A stretch of DNA of 64,000 nt, taken from the NCBI GenBank assembly GCA_932521025.1, contig OW051472.1, positions 8,680,001 to 8,744,000 on the forward strand. Direction: 5' to 3'. The position numbers were made by a program, and so were the translations under genes. The notes under the pieces are model-generated. The model made no database searches. It had not been told where the DNA came from and saw only the letters and a list, made by a program, of their open reading frames with translations. The stretch comes from Oscheius onirici. Its lineage: Eukaryota; Nematoda; Chromadorea; Rhabditida; Rhabditidae. Shown piece by piece: positions 22,897 through 32,015 of the stretch (the stretch's first letter is position 1; every line of letters begins with the position of its first letter).

Positions 22897-23894
22897 TCAA
22901 TAAGGGCCCATGCCCCAAGCCAGACGAGGACCGATTCGCGGCTGCACAGCTGGGCGAGGAGCTGGACGAGGGACGCGAGCAGTTGCAATGCGACGAGGAA
23001 CCGCGACCGGTTCGGCTGCAGGCAGTTCAGGCGGACCACGAGCCTCGACAGCGGGAATCTCGATCACGACGACTGGACGCAGCTCGGCGGGACGGATGAG
23101 AGGAACAGGAGCAGGAGCTGGACGAAGGACAATGGCAGCTGCGATCTGACGAGGAACTTCGGCCGGTTCAGCTACGGGTGGATCAACAGGCTCAGGAGCG
23201 GGAATATCGCCCATGACTTCTGGACGCTGTTCGGCAGCATCGGGTAAAGGGACTGAAAAAGCTCCGTCAGTTCAAATTTAATCGAAAGGACTTGAAAGGG
23301 AATCAGTGAAACAGAACTGAACTTTGTTCCGATCTTATAGTACAAACATTACTTTCATCATGCTGGAATCAAATAGAAAACTACTTACCAATTATTTGCA
23401 GACGAGGCTGCTGCTCTCTGATGTCGAGTCTGAAGATAGCTGGACCGGCAGAGCCATTCGGAACTGGAAGCTGATATTGGCAGCAAAGAGCAGCTACACG
23501 AGATTGCATCTGGGCATCTTCATATGCTTCCATCTCATCGGGCCACTCGTCCTTCACTAGCAGTCTCTTCTCCAGTAGATGAAGCTCGCGGAGGTCGGCA
23601 TCGAGACAATACTGTTCCGTTCGAGTTCTTTCAGGATACGAGCGGAGACAGGCGTCGACGACCTCGTGGACGAAGGGGCTCTTCAGCATATGCAGAATCG
23701 GCTGAACACAACGCGGACAGTTGGGATGAGTGTCGTTCCATTGAAGTAGACAGGCAGCACAGAAGTTGTGAGTGCAGGGGATCGCTCTGGAAATGGTTGT
23801 GATGAGACAGGGTGGAAAAAATAACTCACGTGAGCGGCTGGTATAGAATGTCGAGACAGATGTCGCACCTGATGGCGAGCTCGTCGAAGGGCAT
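22897..23894 (-). CDS. C3HC4 RING-finger protein, probable E3 ubiquitin ligase
   Basis: The start MPFDELAIRCDICLDILYQP is at 23894. The RING finger is complete at the N-terminus: C-x2-C in RCDICLDI, then CTHNFCAACL and NCPRC after a small intron, giving C-x2-C, C-x-H, C-x2-C, C-x2-C. It follows the order of TRAF- or CHFR-type RINGs, which bind an E2 enzyme and pass on ubiquitin. A helical middle follows (MLKSPFVHEVVDACLRSYPE, LHLLEKRLLVKDEWPDEMEA). After an intron near 23375-23255 comes a tail of about 115 residues rich in proline, alanine and arginine (PVPLIRPAELRPVVVIEIPA), ending WGMGPY with TGA at 22899-22897. The tail is GC-rich and repetitive, unlike the rest, and probably disordered. 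The protein has about 240 residues and no second domain. The substrate is unknown, and I cannot name an orthologue. Confidence 0.75.
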
Positions 23895-24435
23895 CTTTTC
23901 TTAAGCTTCGTCTCCGGCAGCTGGGGACGACGCTCTCTGGAAAAGTAGATTTTCCGAAAATTGAAGGAAAAGACTCACATTGCCCATTGGCGGTAGCGAC
24001 AAGGAATGGCCATCGACTTCGAGTTGTCAAGAAGATTTGTTCGACAAGTTCAGCATAATTAGTAAAGTTATTAGAAATATTTTACTTATAAAATTTGCTA
24101 GTGATGTCTATTACGCATGTCAAACTTATCCCTGGATAACCTTTGATAATGTCTGGGACCTTTTTCAAAAGAAACTCTTGACGGGACTCGCGGCGAAAAT
24201 GTTCGATGCAAAGTGACATTTTTCTTTTAAATAAAAAAATTTTTAAATAAAAAAGTTTGCATGTGACTTTGAACCGTCAGAGGTTCTTATGACTCTTCAG
24301 ATGACCTTCGTACGAGATAAAATCTATTGTACAGTATTTGCCCTGACACAGGACAGATCAAAAAGCAAGAAAACTGGATAAGATTCATTTTAAGGACAAA
24401 ATGAACAGGGAAAGTCTCTAGAGCTGGAAGAAGGT
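23895..24435. other. Intergenic, between RING gene start and flp-26 end
   Basis: About 540 bases holding the RING gene promoter and the flp-26 3' region. An open frame at 23980-24216 on the plus strand lacks similarity and is probably chance. A short direct repeat TTTTAAATAAAAAA occurs twice near 24225-24255. Nothing else is recognised. Confidence 0.4.
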
Positions 24436-24823
24436 TCATTTTCGTCCGAATCGAAGGGCCAAGTCCTGAAAAAGATTTTTGTATAGCCTCAGATTTTGAC
24501 TCACTTCAGGTTGGAAGTTTGCTCTTTTCCCGAAACGAAGAGTTAAGTCGTCTGCGTTAAATTCTCGTTTGTCGTGGCTGAAAAAAGAATCATGGAGGTG
24601 TCGAATGGCATCGGATGAAAGCAATTCTCTAGACTACGATACAAACAAATGTGATAGAGAAAGAGCAGACTACACACTTGGAACTAAGCTCCGACCTCGG
24701 ATACTCGTAGTATTTCGCCCTCTTCTCGAAACTTGACGCATAGTATAGATCGTCCCTTGGTACGTAGAAGGCGGATGAGAGAGTCACGAAGAAGGCCAAG
24801 AGAGAGAACAACAGTGCCCGCAT
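24436..24823 (-). CDS. flp-26: FMRFamide-like peptide precursor, FLP-26 type
   Basis: A secreted neuropeptide precursor in three exons: 24823-24678, 24628-24505 and 24465-24436, separated by introns of 49 and 39 bases. MRALLFSLLAFFVTLSSA is a signal peptide. The start lies right behind a CTTCTTCCAG acceptor, as for a trans-spliced message. Exon 2 encodes KR-EFNADDLTLRFG-KR, a dibasic-flanked peptide with a C-terminal Gly for amidation; as I recall, EFNADDLTLRFamide is a known FLP-26 peptide of Caenorhabditis elegans. A second peptide, ANFQPEDLALRFG-RK, is created only when exons 2 and 3 are joined, and the protein ends right after RK. A spacer with another KR (SSFEKRAKYYEYPRSEL) precedes them. 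An alternative acceptor inside exon 2 (TTTTTTCAG before CCACGAC) could shorten the spacer. The peptides act on class A GPCRs; two peptide-type receptors lie elsewhere in the window, but no link is implied. Confidence 0.88.
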
Positions 24824-26176
24824 ACCTGGAAGAAGATGGGAGTAAGACGGGGAGAGAGCATAATTGAGAGAAGTACTCGGTGAACCGAGAGACGGAGAAC
24901 AACGTGACCACACTCAAGATTCAGAAGATGCTGATGCCGGAAGCAATCTGCTCCCCGTACGGAAAACAGAGATAAGAGAAATGAATTGAGCAAAGGCGAG
25001 ATTTCTGTTCGACTTTTGAAGGGGGGAAGGGACCGCCTATTTGCTTAGGATCCTTTTACGAGCTGTGACTTGGCTCATATCAGAACTTGATCTACATCAG
25101 AAATGAGTCAGAAATTCTTCAGATTTTCGACCACGCGTACAGCGCAAATGGCAAGTGACTTTCATAGGCGGAAAGGTGTGAAAAACTAATTGACACTTTT
25201 TACAAAACCGACACAATTATGAAGACTCAGAGGGAAGAGGTCTCCTCTCAAACATTGAGATTCTCGTCAGAACGGAGGCAAAGCTCAACGTGAACGTCAT
25301 GACAAAATGAATAAGTCACGGTCTTTTCTAAGAGTCTTGAAAAGGAAAGATCTTGTAATGGAGACCCATCAGAAGGATCCTTGAGAAGAGAGTTCACACG
25401 TAGAAATGACCGCCCCCTCGGACTCGAAAATAATCTCAGCGTGTGGGCCACATCCCCTAAATATTAACGTCTGCATAAACGTTGAAAGAGCTCCGTGACC
25501 GTTGAACACGATCTATAGAATGTGTTTATAAAGGCTTCTCTTTTTCGGCTGTGCCTTCTACCAAACAGCTCAGTGCCAAGAGTCGCCGCTTACGGTCTGT
25601 AGGGTCAGGGTTCGGATTTCGCGAGTGAAACTTTTTGCCTTTTTACACATGCTCGTTAGAAACGAGCGATACAGTGGAAAACATAGCTGTCAACAGAGAT
25701 TGTTGAATGATGGAATGGGAGTGTGGGAACAGAATGTCCTCACTAATGGACAGACATATCTTGGAGAGAAGAAAAGGACGAAATGGGACCTGGAATCCTC
25801 CCCCGCCTGGGCGGATCCTTTCATTTTGTTCTGAAACCAGAGACTCTGGAAGAGTGACGATTTGTCGAGAGTCATTAGCAAATTGTCGAGAAGCTTCTAT
25901 TTACTTTCGTACTTTTAGGGAATAGGACGATGACTAGGCCGTTATTAAATGCCGAGTGAGGACACTTCAATACGCCTATGGCGTAAGACCCTCCAGTTCG
26001 TACATCATCACCGAATAAAAGGGCGAAAAAATCTGCTGCAAAAGACGTGTAAGAGTATACTGTAAGAGGCCATTTTCCTCTTACATACACACGCGAAGAA
26101 GATATACGAGAAGGCACACGAGAGATTGCTGTTCCCCAATTTGTCTTCAAAAATTGAAAGAGTACGAAATGGAATA
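24824..26176. other. Gene-free stretch between flp-26 and porcupine
   Basis: About 1.35 kb upstream of flp-26 and downstream of porcupine (both on the minus strand). I see only short open frames without similarity. It probably holds the flp-26 promoter and the porcupine 3' end. No palindromic element comparable to those elsewhere is found. Confidence 0.4.
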
Positions 26177-28452
26177 TTAAATTGTTTTCGAGAGGAAGAT
26201 GTAGCCGAGCGCCATGAGATGACTGGCAAATTGGTGTCGAGACCAGGTTGAGATTGCATGTTCGGCAGAAGACTGGCCATCGAACGGCATTCCGAGATAG
26301 ATCAGATGGTAGATCGAGAGTAGTGAGAAGATAAAGTTGATGACCAGAGTAATGGGAGAGGTCTGAAAGTTAGAAAGTTATGAGTCAGATCTCTGAACTT
26401 ACACTTTTTCTCGTATGGTTGCAAAAGGCACAACTTCGAGCACGACAGCACGAGGATAAACGTGCACTGAGTCTGTTTCTCAAGGCTGAAAAATGATTAT
26501 TTATAAAAAAAAACTGAGAAATACCATTTTCTCCGTAACACAGAAATCCCAATGAGACCAAGATAGCCGAAAGTTGAAAATTGAGTCCGTGAAGAAGCGA
26601 GCTGACCAAGAAGGTGAAGAACACCGCGACTCCCTTTCCGTACCTTTTTGCCGATCCAAAAATGTCTGTACGCTAGATATTTGGAGTCTTTTTTTAGGAA
26701 CTTACACTGTCTGAGATACTTGTGCATCGGAACATTCCATTCGACGACGACGTCGACCAGCGATCGAGGGAATTCGATCGGGAGTGGATTAGTGACGTAG
26801 CCGGAACCGCCAGACAGAGCCCAAAGACCTGGAATATTTTCTCTGTTCTTGCCGCTCAAACCTTTATAGTCTATCCAATTTGAAAGTTTACGGAGTGCTT
26901 ACTGTAGAATTTTTCGTGGTGGGACCAAGCGCACCAGTCCTTTTAATTTCTTGTTTTTTTCTGTTTTTTTTTTGCGATATATTGTCTTGCAAACGCGGGT
27001 ATGTGCCTTTTCTTCCTCCAGAAGCAAAAAGCAATAAAATAGTGAAAAAAAATAAAAATCGAAGAAACGCCGCTGCTCAAATTTAAAGGACTGGTGCGCT
27101 TGGTCCCGCCGTGGGAAATTCTACAATAAGCCTTCAGTAAACTTTCAATTTGGATAGACTATAGAACTCTAGAAAAAAGCGAAATCTAGTTACCTTGAGA
27201 GAAGAGACAGATAAAATAGTGACTGAACCGAAAGCTCTGAGCTGTGAGATAGTCGGCCGTGATGGGATTGACTTGGACAAGTTCACTGTGACAACTAGAG
27301 TACACGACACAGATCAGAGCCGCCACGAGACTGAAGAAGCCGCTCAGAAGAGCCTTTACTTCTTTCTAAATTAGATTATTTAATCGAGCAAGGTGTAGTC
27401 ACCTCGACAGAGACAAACTTCTTCGATATTTGCCAGTCTTCAAAGCCGACAAAAGGCCCGAAAATGACCGTCGACGGATCCAGGAGGAATGAAAGTGTCT
27501 CAGAGAGACTGGGAGTTTTTCTTGTAGAGTAGTCGAAAGCAAGAGAGGACATTTTCATGACCAGAACCATCAGAACTCCTCGAACGAGGGATACTTCTTG
27601 GACGTACAACTCTCTGAACAATCAAGGTGAGCAAGACCTTCTTAAAAGATTTTCTTCATCGGATCGAAGGCGACATTTTCCTAATTTGCCCTGATTGGAA
27701 AATGTCGCGTCTGTTCAAAAAAAAAGAACGCAATAGTAACCCATAAATATTTCGCTTCGAGAACCACAACCCCCTGATTTTCAGGATAGCGGGCCAATTC
27801 ACCGTTGAAAAAAATCAAGAAATCGGTTTGAATTGTTGCCGTTTACCCTGAAAATCAGGGGTTTGTGGTTCATATTTTTTGGTTACCTGAACAGACTTTG
27901 CCCGAAAATACACGCGTATTCTCCGAAGAAGATAATTTTAAACGAAGAAAAATACTCACAACAAGACAATGGTCAAGATGCCCACAGATGTGACCAGTAC
28001 TCCTTTGGAACGGCTCTTGAGAACTCGGTTGAAGAGAGTAAGAGATATGGTAATGAGAAGGACTGTCGAGAAGAGACGGTCATCCAAGACATTGATTCGG
28101 ACGGCGTAAACACCAAAACAGATGTTGAGAACGTCTTTCACTACTGAGGGAAGACCTTAAAAAGATTTGAATGGTTTTCGTGCTCTATTGTTAAATGATA
28201 ATGAACCCTATTTTTATTCATATTTTTTCAATGAAACTATACAAACTCACGTAAAACTTTAGCAAATCGAGCTAACAAAACGATTAGAACCAATTGAGAC
28301 AGCTGCTGATAAATCGATTCCGCCGTTCCATAAGCGCACTGCTGTATCGGCCAAGATCCCCCAAATTCCGTCTCGTACATTTTCATAATCTCGTCATCGG
28401 GTGGGAAAAATTCTCCCAAGTGGTCTTCTCCAGTCTGAACACTTTTGTCCAT
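26177..28452 (-). CDS. Porcupine, Wnt serine O-palmitoleoyltransferase (MBOAT family)
   Basis: A multipass endoplasmic-reticulum enzyme that attaches palmitoleate to Wnt proteins before secretion (MOM-1 in Caenorhabditis elegans). The start MDKSVQTGEDHLGEFFPPDD at 28452 follows a GTTTCAG acceptor. Several hydrophobic segments follow (VLIVLLARFAKVL and others). The MBOAT signature is clear: FPRSLVDVVVEWNVPMHKYL near 26720-26780, with the conserved Asn, then FTFLVSSLLHGLNFQLSAIL near 26560-26620, containing the catalytic His in LLHGL. The C-terminus reads SRHQFASHLMALGYIFLSKT and ends with TAA at 26179-26177. Motif spacing fits PORCN. Introns are small except one that carries a 299-base palindromic MITE (26865-27163) and one with a hairpin (27736-27886). 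Confidence 0.9.
26865..27163. repeat. 299-base palindromic MITE in a porcupine intron
   Basis: The left arm TAGTCTATCCAATTTGAAAG is mirrored by CTTTCAATTTGGATAGACTA at the right. Further in, GTGGGACCAAGCGCACCAGTCC pairs with its reverse complement near 27090-27112. TA at the outer edges may be the target duplication. No coding is seen. Confidence 0.78.
27671..27886. repeat. Two adjacent hairpins in a porcupine intron
   Basis: First, CGACATTTTCC (27671) pairs with GGAAAATGTCG, ending near 27708. Second, GAACCACAACCCCCTGATTTTC (27761) pairs with the reverse complement ending near 27871, with outer bases GTAACC and GGTTAC at 27736 and 27886. These are probably eroded foldback elements. Confidence 0.55.
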
Positions 28453-28623
28453 CCTGAAACGAACTATTAGAAAAAAAAATGAATAATCTAGAAAAAAACG
28501 CAAAATAGCAGGGGATAAAGAGTCGTAAAAAAGCGACGCACGCCCTATCCGCAGCTGACCCCTTGCTTCTTTCAATCGTCCTTTTCGCGCCATTTACTTC
28601 ATTCTCAAAGAGAGTTCAGAGAA

Positions 28624-31616
28624 ATGGTGAAAGATGAGGGCGGATTGGAGGGAACGTCACACTTTGAAGAGGCTGACGATGAGACTGGCACAGAAGCACT
28701 GGACTATGACTTTCAGGAGGAGCCAGGTTCGAAAATCAAGTAAAAAATCACTGTAATTTTTTCAGCAGGTTCAGTAGATCTTGTCAAGGATAAAAATGGA
28801 CGAGTTCTCCAAGCAGAAGGTAATCTTTCGCTTTTTTTACTCGAAATTCTCTCCAGAAGTCAATGTGATAGCCGTAAAAATAGAAGAATCTAACACCTTG
28901 CTGCCGAAAATGTATGGAATTTGTGTTAGAGATGTAGAAGTCAGTTTTTTTGCGTTATTTATTCGAAAAATAAGTTCAGTTCAAAAAAGCATCAAAAGTT
29001 GTTTTCGAGTTCAAAGAAGCATTCAAACAAAAAGACACCAGAAACCGAAAAGAAAAAGTCTGGGAAACTTTTATCAACTGTCTCGGAAGCGTAAGTTTTT
29101 CGGGATTTATGATAAAATATAGTTTTCAGACACTCGAAATAGACTATTTTTATTACGCTCTCGAATTTACAAAGACTGCCAGTAAAATTCTCGGAACAAA
29201 GAACAAAAATGTCATCAGGCAAAAGTACGCCGACATTCAGTAAGTCCTTGTCAATTCTCTTCACTTTTTTTTTCTTCAGAACAATTCTCATCACAGCTAC
29301 TCGTGAGACGAATAAACCAGCAAAGACGAAAGAACCACGACGTTCAACGTCGGCCGAAAATTCCATTTTGACGATTAATAGTGTCGAGAGTAACATGTAT
29401 CTCGGACTGAAGGACTACATCGATTGCCGGATGAAAATGATCGATATGTACTTGACTACGTTTCCCAACTACGGTAAGATTTTTTGTGGTTCGTTTCGAG
29501 ACCAACATACAGTTTGTTTATTAAAAAGAGGTCATTACCGTAACCCGGTTTGCTGCGAGACCGGAATAACACGGAAATGTAGGATACTCACAATGATTCT
29601 TTTTGAAATTTTTGAAATTTCCCTAGTATCAAACATAGATCAGGCGAAAGAGCCTGAAAAAAGGGATAAAATAAGCTTGGGGCCAACTCTGGAACTCTCA
29701 AGAACTGTCATTCCGGACATTTCTCACTTTTTGACTAAAATTTTACTGTTGAAAACTTGTTGAGCCCGACAATGGGGTCGACAGTTGTCAGGCTGAGTAT
29801 CCTACGTTTGCGTGGATGGTCTGGTCCTGCTTGACTTCTGTTAATTAAGGCATTCATACAATTTTCAAGGTTCTTTGATGATACACGCAACACTTTCTCT
29901 AATATTTCCTACTTGAAGCAAAATACTAATTTTTAGTCACAGAAATTAGTTATTTATAGGTAATTCGGTGGGCTATCCAGATGCAAAGTATAGTACTTGC
30001 TTAATAGCTTAGTCATTAGTTACAGTAATTCCCTCTAGATATTTCGGACTTCATCGCTGTGGAGAAAAGTGCTGCATGTATCATCAAAAAACCGTTTTCA
30101 GTACAACCTAAATAATAGTTTACCTGTGTATCTTGGCTGAGAGACTTTTGGTTCTCGACGCGAAATGGTACGGTCTTTTTTGATTCAAAAATCTACTTCT
30201 TCTGACAAGAGGCAATTTTCAGAGAAATTTGTGGAATGGAACGATTTCCTCGTCCGAGTAACAGAGTATCAGAAACCTCTTTTGAAAGAAATGCCCAACA
30301 TTCTCAAACCGGCCGTCGACTACTTCAAGGTACAATCTTTTACCTCCATCTTTTTCACGAATCTCACAGGAAGAGCTGGACATTCTGAAGCAGCTTATCA
30401 CTACCCATCAGAGTATAGCTCGAATGGAGACGATTACTCACAGCTTGATCGAATTGACCAAAATTCGAAGTGAAATTGTGACGTGGGCGAAGGGCTTCGA
30501 AATGCCAGAAAACTCTCCTCTGCCCATCATTGGACGTCTTCAGAAACAGGAACTCCTTCCGAAATTTCACACGGCCTTGTGGTTTCTCAAATTTTACGAT
30601 TTTCTCACAGCCAAGATTTCTCTGTACATTACGGATCACATGAGTCCGTACATCGGTGCTGATGACTTGATGGCAAGTCTCTTTCAGCTTTAAAACACCG
30701 TAAATATTTGAATAGAGGCACTGCACCACTATTCGAATGTAAACAAATACGTAATTGCGTACGTATTCTTTTCAAATTGACGACGATATTTTTTAATTTT
30801 TTTTTTCACTATTTTTTTTACTGGTAGCCAGGATCCATATCTACATGGGAAAAATACTAGGAAAGTTGAATTTTTTTTATAAATCCAAAAAAAAGCCTAC
30901 GTAATTGCGATTTTTTATTATTCGAATAGAGGCGCAATGCCTTTATTCAACTATTTACGGTACCAAAATATTTTAGGCAATGCACGATCAGGACAACGAG
31001 TACAACTACATTGAACATTTTAAGCATTTCTCAATTTATAACAGGCCAAGTTTGGTGGCGATTGTAATGGACAGGTCCGACACTGAAGAGCCCTTCTTTG
31101 GTTAGTCTCTTTTTAAAAAAACACTTTGACCATTCAGGCTTCAACAATCCCAATCAGCACATTTCCTTCAGCAATATCCGACCTCAGCCGGCTGATGCAC
31201 AGGCGGCAAGCCATCCTTACGTCTTTAAAGTCGAGATGAGCAATGTCGAAGCTCCAAGAAATGCTTCGGGCGGGATCGCAGAAAAAGTTCATCCAGATGT
31301 AGCTGATATTGTCAATCTTGGCCGAGAGCACTTCAGTCAGAACCCAATCTGCGCCCTGAATCCGAAACCTCGACCAGTTCTCGAATGGCTTAGTCCCAGG
31401 GACGCTGAACGGGTACGTTTTGCTCCCATAATAAACTTTTCTCACTTTCAGACACTCTATTGCGATCACGTCGAAGAAAATCTCTACGTGGTGGCCGTCT
31501 TTCAGGGCAGCACTCTCAACGCCTCTGTAGATTTTACCAACTTTTGCCGAACTTTGTTGCCCTCTCTTACGGGGCAGTCTCTGTTCACGGAAATGAGGAA
31601 ACTGCTGTCTCCATAG
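28624..31616 (+). CDS. KICS2 (C12orf66-like) subunit of the KICSTOR complex
   Basis: In mammals KICSTOR (KPTN, ITFG2, KICS2, SZT2) places GATOR1 on the lysosome so that TORC1 responds to amino acids. The start MVKDEGGLEGTSHFEEADDE (28624) is an acidic leader. Helical exons follow: FKEAFKQKDTRNRKEKVWET, LEIDYFYYALEFTKTASKIL and YLGLKDYIDCRMKMIDMYLT align with the N-terminal half of human KICS2. KFHTALWFLKFYDFLTAKIS (about 30570-30630), EHFKHFSIYNRPSLVAIVMD (31011-31070) and HISFSNIRPQ match the middle. LYCDHVEENLYVVAVFQGST to MRKLLSP is the C-terminal roadblock-like part. The stop is TAG at 31614-31616, and AATAAAG follows at about 31660. Similarity is modest but collinear over the whole length. 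The edges of the first three small exons are uncertain. Introns hold MITEs at 29527-29850 and 30697-30961. Confidence 0.78.
29527..29850. repeat. Foldback MITE in a KICS2 intron (GTAGGATACTC family)
   Basis: Starts near CATTACCGTAACCCGG. The arm AATGTAGGATACTCAC faces GCTGAGTATCCTACGTTTGC at about 29790-29812, then GGTCTGGTCCTGCTTGACTT. It is related to the 6865-6996 element. Confidence 0.6.
30697..30961. repeat. Foldback MITE in a KICS2 intron, related to 61923-62177
   Basis: The ends are ACCGTAAATA and its mirror TATTTACGGT. The inner arms contain TTTGAATAGAGGC and ATTCGAATAGAGGCGC, with TACGTAATTGCG on both sides. The centre has CTGGTAGCCAGGATCC and ACATGGGAAAAATA, shared with the centre of the 61923-62177 element. 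Confidence 0.7.
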
Positions 31617-31689
31617 TTTTTCTATCCGGTACACGACTTCGGGTCTTTTATACAGTCAAAATAAAGTTTTTTATCTCTAATTCTCGAAC

Positions 31690-32015
31690 AATCTTGTCGA
31701 GGCAAAAGTCGGTTCTTGTGGAGTACATGGGCGACTTCATCCATAATCCAGAAAATACAATTATTAGCACAAAGTAGTTCAAAATATAACAAAAGTATAA
31801 CTTATCAGGCAAAATAATCACTCGGATATCTTCTATGGACATCTTCTCTCTGCCTAGTACTGAAGCAGACCCCATCCAACTTCTACAAAACTATGGACTT
31901 TTGTCTATTCAAAAAAACTGTGCCAACGGCCATTCAATGAGATTGCAATTATTACTGTACTTTGTGGATTATGGATGAAGTCGCCCATGTACTCCACAAG
32001 TACCCAAAAGTCTTG
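31690..32015. repeat. Inverted pair of about 70-base arms downstream of KICS2
   Basis: CTTGTGGAGTACATGGGCGA continues with CTTCATCCATAATCC at 31716-31750 and recurs as its reverse complement at about 31965-32000. Each arm, read outward-in on its own strand, encodes LVEYMGDFIHNP. The loop between them is about 200 bases and unique. Confidence 0.7.

Noticed and set aside
25200-25620. Small peptide gene or tRNA-like fold upstream of flp-26
   Set aside because: Short frames lack a signal peptide, and the GGTTCGGATT segment has no matching A box.
31134-31634. Long minus-strand open frame opposite KICS2
   Set aside because: It is the antisense of a clearly conserved KICS2 exon.
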